Under the pieces are notes generated by a model. It saw only the letters and a list, made by a program, of their open reading frames with translations, made no database searches and had not been told where the DNA came from. A DNA stretch of 64,000 nucleotides from Amphimedon queenslandica (lineage: Eukaryota; Porifera; Demospongiae; Haplosclerida; Niphatidae). Positions 60,180 to 64,000 of the stretch are shown here, piece by piece. Both the position numbers and the translations under genes were made by a program. The first letter of the stretch is position 1. Every line of letters begins with the position of its first letter. The stretch lies in assembly GCF_000090795.2 (NCBI RefSeq), contig NW_003546507.1, forward strand, positions 14,635 through 78,634, given 5' to 3'.

Positions 60180-61247
60180 TCCCTTAACTATTAATGGCAG
60201 ATAGTTAACTCCAGTACTTATAACTACTGTAACTATAGTATTGTATCTTACTTGCTGATTGGTATTGTTGTTCCTTTTCTTTGCTATGGTATATTAGAGA
60301 CTATCTCATTTTGTCATGCTGATATCAGTACTTATTAGGCCTAGTACACAATATCATGCATTGCAACAGGAAGAGTACCGGAAGTGCTGTACAAACGCTG
60401 CGAGTTAACGCATGAGTTGACCAAAGTTCAACTCTTGCGTTATTGACGCGCGTGCCATTGGTTTGTGCAGCACTTCCGGTCACAAGGCTGATATTGTGTA
60501 CCAGGCCTTATAGTTTCAAACTTTTATGCATGTACATTACTTTATATAAAGACTCAGCTTAAATCTACATGTAAAAGTTTCTACATTATAAAAATCATTG
60601 AAGATCCTCCTGGAATTAGTTTTACATTATGGAAGTGCCCATAACTCCAGTTACATATGTGTTCAATTTTTTGTACATGACTCTGATGCTACCTCAATCA
60701 GCTATAATGCATCAATTTTCAAATTACAAAACAAATGAAATCATGATAGTAGACATAAAATGAATTGACATAGACACAAAAAATAGTTATAGCACAAAAA
60801 TAATAAGAGAAAATGAAATGCAATTAGAAAAAAATGATCAAATTTTTATTATCCTGAAAATTATCTTTAATTATAAGTGATATTGTCGCTAAGCAAAATT
60901 AAAAAAAATTTTTTCAACAATTAACTTTAACTCCACCCTTTATTCCCACATTATGTCTCATATGAGGAAGCCCCTACTATGCTGACATATTAGCCTAGGC
61001 TAGGCTCAAGCCCACTACTGCTGCTGGAGTGGTTAGTTAAACTGAGAAAGACTTATAATAGTGGCTGATGGTAAGTGAGTGTTTAAAAAACAAAGATTTA
61101 GCTTTAGAGTAGGCGTGGCAGTTATGGGACATTTACTTATAATTTTATATTTCTTAATACTGTATTGGTAGATTTTGTTCAAAATTTTCCTTGAGACTTA
61201 CAAATGTCCTATCTTTCAGAGAATATTAAAGTTGTAATCTATATTTT
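60180..61247. other. Intergenic region with one hairpin MITE
   Basis: No coding region is supported in this AT-rich spacer. A hairpin MITE occupies 60338-60507; the rest up to the gap shows nothing I can name. Confidence 0.5.
60338..60507. repeat. 170-bp hairpin MITE with TTA target duplication
   Basis: Ends GGCCTAGTACACAATATCA and its near-complement TGATATTGTGTACCAGGCC, with inner inverted segments ACCGGAAGTGCTGTACAAAC / GTTTGTGCAGCACTTCCGGT. TTA flanks both sides, as expected for PIF/Harbinger-type insertion. Confidence 0.8.
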
Positions 61248-61776
61248 NNNNNNNNNNNNNNNNNNNNNNNNNNNNNNNNNNNNNNNNNNNNNNNNNNNNN
61301 NNNNNNNNNNNNNNNNNNNNNNNNNNNNNNNNNNNNNNNNNNNNNNNNNNNNNNNNNNNNNNNNNNNNNNNNNNNNNNNNNNNNNNNNNNNNNNNNNNNN
61401 NNNNNNNNNNNNNNNNNNNNNNNNNNNNNNNNNNNNNNNNNNNNNNNNNNNNNNNNNNNNNNNNNNNNNNNNNNNNNNNNNNNNNNNNNNNNNNNNNNNN
61501 NNNNNNNNNNNNNNNNNNNNNNNNNNNNNNNNNNNNNNNNNNNNNNNNNNNNNNNNNNNNNNNNNNNNNNNNNNNNNNNNNNNNNNNNNNNNNNNNNNNN
61601 NNNNNNNNNNNNNNNNNNNNNNNNNNNNNNNNNNNNNNNNNNNNNNNNNNNNNNNNNNNNNNNNNNNNNNNNNNNNNNNNNNNNNNNNNNNNNNNNNNNN
61701 NNNNNNNNNNNNNNNNNNNNNNNNNNNNNNNNNNNNNNNNNNNNNNNNNNNNNNNNNNNNNNNNNNNNNNNNNNNN
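61248..61776. other. Assembly gap (run of N)
   Basis: 529 unknown bases. It interrupts the transposase remnant on its right; open frames across it are meaningless. Confidence 0.99.
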
Positions 61777-62192
61777 ATGAGATAGTGGCTGAGGTATACG
61801 AATTGTTAGCATAGGATGTCGTTTTCAAAAACCATCAAACCATGAACGACCTGCCGAGTCACCAGTAAAAGGATGTTTTTTATTAAATTTCTCAGCTATA
61901 ACAAAGGCTAAATGCATCACAGTTTCTCTTGTTAATCCATAACCCATGTCTGCCATCATAATCAAATATTCACATAATTTATCTTCCTCTTCTTTCGACA
62001 AGACTGTTGCAGGCCCGGCTTACAGTCAACATGCACAGTACCATTCGTCCTTCTCCGCAACGTCTCAACAGGCACATTATATAGTCTCGCCGATTCCCTT
62101 AAACCTTTCCCTTCCTCTGTAACACTAATCACTGCTGCGTGCATGGACTCATCGGTCCATAGCTTCCTTGACTTTTGAGGACATGCGGCCAT
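61777..62192 (-). pseudogene. Broken transposase, psq-type HTH N-terminus
   Basis: Minus strand from the ATG at 62192: KSRKLWTDESMHAAVISV, then LRESARLYNVPVETLRRR, a Psq/CENP-B-like helix-turn-helix seen at the start of pogo/Tigger-type DDE transposases. After VDCKPG the frame shifts (near 62010) and continues as TVLSKEEEDKLCEYLIMMAD and GYGLTRETVMHLAFVIAEKF, then AGRSWFDGF followed by an in-frame TGA and KRHPMLTIRIPQPLS before the gap. At least two lesions make it a relic. The catalytic DDE part would lie in or beyond the gap. Confidence 0.75.
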
Positions 62193-62314
62193 TAAGGTTA
62201 ACCTAAACAGTATAGATTATAAACTAGTATTTTCTTTGAAGCATTAGATATATCACTTACATACAATGCCAGTCACATTAGAGACAGAAACAGGCTGGAA
62301 GAAAGTCTTAAGAT

Positions 62315-62603
62315 CAGTGGCGGATCTAGACGGGCCATGGCCCGGGCATCAGAAGTCAGTAATGAGATTCATTAGATGCAATGTAAACAATTCCCTGCCT
62401 CAAGTTTTGATAAAGCAAACCACAAGCCACACCAGAGTACTTACAAGTGCTTGAAGAGCATTATAAGCACAGCATAGATGAGGAAATTGTTGAAACCCAT
62501 CATTAAAATGGCCAAAAGATGCATAACCATAAAATAACTGGTTGAAAAGTGGACACACCCACTTCCTGGCCCTACCATTAACTTGCACCCAGATCCGCCA
62601 CTG
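62315..62603. mobile_element. hAT-type non-autonomous element
   Basis: Terminal inverted repeats CAGTGGCGGATCTAG and its complement-type end CAGATCCGCCACTG, typical of hAT elements. It is flanked by an 8-bp near-perfect duplication (CTTAAGAT / TTTAAGAT). 289 bp, no transposase. Confidence 0.85.
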
Positions 62604-62764
62604 TTTAAGATGCCAAACACTCACACAGACTCGAGCAGACAACACTAGGACCGTAGTAACTCGCAACGTGGTCATTATTAGTAATTATTACCTTAGTAGG
62701 CGTGATTTCAATAAATAAAATTTTAGAAAATTAGTTTTTAGTAAAAAGCTGCGTTTATTCAAAC

Positions 62765-62945
62765 TACAGTATAGCTGGTTTATTTCGTGGCCTCAAATTT
62801 TTGCTGTTTAAATTTTCATTAGAATTAATTTTAGTGCCTTGCTAAATTTTTGTTAATATTTTAATAAAATTTAGTGGAATTAATTTTAGTGGATTTGAGC
62901 CTGCACGAAAATTAATTCCACACGAAATAAACCAGCTATACGGTA
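62765..62945. repeat. MITE with TACNGTATAGCTGGTTTATT ends
   Basis: TACAGTATAGCTGGTTTATT at the left and its inverse (AATAAACCAGCTATACGGTA) at the right, with sub-terminal TTCGTG / CACGAA. 181 bp, AT-rich core. Confidence 0.85.
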
Positions 62946-63525
62946 TCTTTGCAAGAAAATTATAAATCAGGTAGCAAAGAAATTGTAAGCAAGAGCTTGT
63001 TTCAATTCAAAGGTTTGTCTCATAATGTGATCTGTCTCATTACTCACGCATATACTCTAAAAGTATTTTATCTCATGAATGACCACATAAAAATTACAAT
63101 TCAATGTGGCAGGTAGTACAAGTACTAGACTAGAGCAATGACTATTCTATTTCCAGTGACTCATTTTTATTACAATTATATTAGAAAGACTCTATGTGTA
63201 ACTTGATAGTCGATATTTAACTAAAGCTTAAAATATGAGCATCAATAATGAGGATAATTAGCATAATAGGGTGGAATTTTGGGCAGTGCCTGAAAACATA
63301 ACAAGTGAAATTTAAGAATAATTTGCCTAGCCCTATTGTCCACACGCAAGTATTAATTTTCAGGCTAATGGGCACATTTTCAAGTGTAATATTTTTGTGT
63401 TTTGCTGAGCCCTCTCTCCTCTGCTCCTAGGAGAGGTACACAAGACCGCCAAAAAAACAATCAAGAACCTGCTACTACACTGAGACTTTCTTGCGTTCAT
63501 TTCTTTCAAGTCCCTGGAGAGGACA
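62946..63525. other. Spacer before the last gene
   Basis: No repeat or coding region recognised, apart from the probable 5' leader of the gene starting at 63526. The longer open frame from 63402 is in a different frame from the signal peptide and is rejected. Confidence 0.4.
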
Positions 63526-63586
63526 ATGCTGTTGATCAGTTTGAGTTCAGTGCTGCTTCTTCTGTGCCTGCAGCAACCAGTGAATG
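63526..63586 (+). CDS. Signal-peptide first exon of an unknown secreted/membrane protein
   Basis: The ATG starts MLLISLSSVLLLLCLQQPVN, a clear hydrophobic signal sequence, and the exon ends at a consensus donor (GTAAGT) in phase 1. No second exon is seen before the window ends, because the following 400 bp are MITE sequence. The family is unknown. Confidence 0.6.
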
Positions 63587-63697
63587 GTAAGTTTTATCTC
63601 AATCTCCTCCTCTAGTATAAAGTCTTAAGGTGGGCATTCATTATGCAGCATTGTTGCTTGTAACTTGTGGTTAAACCTTTGATGTGGTTGGTCAACA

Positions 63698-63909
63698 TAC
63701 CGTACAGAAGGAAATTTTGGAGGGACTAAATTTTGGCGAATTGCTAAATTTTGGATGATCGGTGAATTTTAATTTGGCGAATTTGTGGCCATGTGCCATT
63801 GAGCATGCGTATAATGGCTCAAAATGGCGAATTTTTATTTTGGCGAATGGCAATCAAAATGCCAAATTCACCAAATTTAACTACCTCCAAAATTTCCTTC
63901 CATACGGTA
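63698..63909. repeat. Palindromic MITE with TACCGTACAGAAGGAAATTT ends
   Basis: The left end TACCGTACAGAAGGAAATTT and right end AAATTTCCTTCCATACGGTA are inverted, extending over AAATTTTGGAGG; the core repeats TTTGGCGAAT. It sits in intron 1 of the last gene and seems inserted into a relative of the 49674-49829 hairpin (GCAGCATTGTTGCTT at about 63640). Confidence 0.85.
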
Positions 63910-64000
63910 TTGCATGAAGTTCTTGACTTCATGCAACATCTTGCACAACTACATCAAAAATACTGGCAACAAAGTTGCCAGTGGATCATGTGTTTATCTT

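Noticed and set aside
61204-61828. Open frames of about 200 residues over 61.2-61.8 kb
   Set aside because: Almost entirely unknown bases of the assembly gap.
63402-63590. 62-residue frame before the last gene
   Set aside because: It is out of frame with the clear signal peptide that starts at 63526 and has no recognisable features.

Overview
This window is eukaryotic and metazoan. Genes are split by many small GT-AG introns, the DNA is AT-rich, and the conserved genes are animal ones: integrin beta, Bora, a DOT1L methyltransferase, a motile-cilium gene and EGF/DOMON extracellular proteins. Very short intergenic spaces, a kelch-repeat gene, abundant TACATG repeats and Skeletor-type DOMON proteins make a demosponge (Amphimedon-like) the best guess. 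That assignment is inference; no database was consulted. One 529-nt run of N marks an assembly gap.

Layout. 1-2090 (-): kelch-repeat gene running off the left edge, with an apparent 1-nt frameshift. 2725-16063 (-): DOT1L H3K79 methyltransferase with a very long, low-complexity C-terminal part. 16555-17845 (+): CFAP144/FAM183, a ciliary protein, with an RFX X-box just before its ATG. 18107-20185 (-): EBP2 ribosome-biogenesis factor. 20491-28182 (+): FZR1/Cdh1, the APC/C coactivator, with a duplicated terminal exon. 28183-33756: mostly gene-free, but it holds a candidate two-exon micropeptide gene on the minus strand behind a TATA/CCAAT/kappaB promoter. 33757-40194 (-): integrin beta. 40646-44404 (+): Bora. 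45897-48105 (+): a cyclic-nucleotide-binding-like protein. 48785-55992 and 56303-60179 (+): tandem paralogues encoding secreted LPMO-like/EGF/DOMON proteins. 60180-64000: transposon-rich tail with the gap, a broken psq-type transposase, several MITEs and the signal-peptide exon of one more gene.

How the genes relate. DOT1L/CFAP144, EBP2/FZR1 and integrin beta/Bora are three consecutive head-to-head pairs separated by 300-500 bp, so each pair probably shares a bidirectional promoter. FZR1 and Bora both control mitotic progression (APC/C-Cdh1 and Aurora A/Plk1). The LPMO-like pair is a recent tandem duplication with signs of gene conversion and gain or loss of a DOMON module.

Repeats explain much of the rest. 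A ~178-bp tandem family lies in introns of DOT1L, CFAP144, FZR1, integrin beta, Bora and the first LPMO-like gene. A TIR element carries internal 61-bp tandem arrays (five loci). Several MITEs share TACCGTA-type ends. Exon boundaries below were read by eye from splice consensus and reading frame; most phases sum correctly, but single-base errors are possible, especially in the kelch gene.
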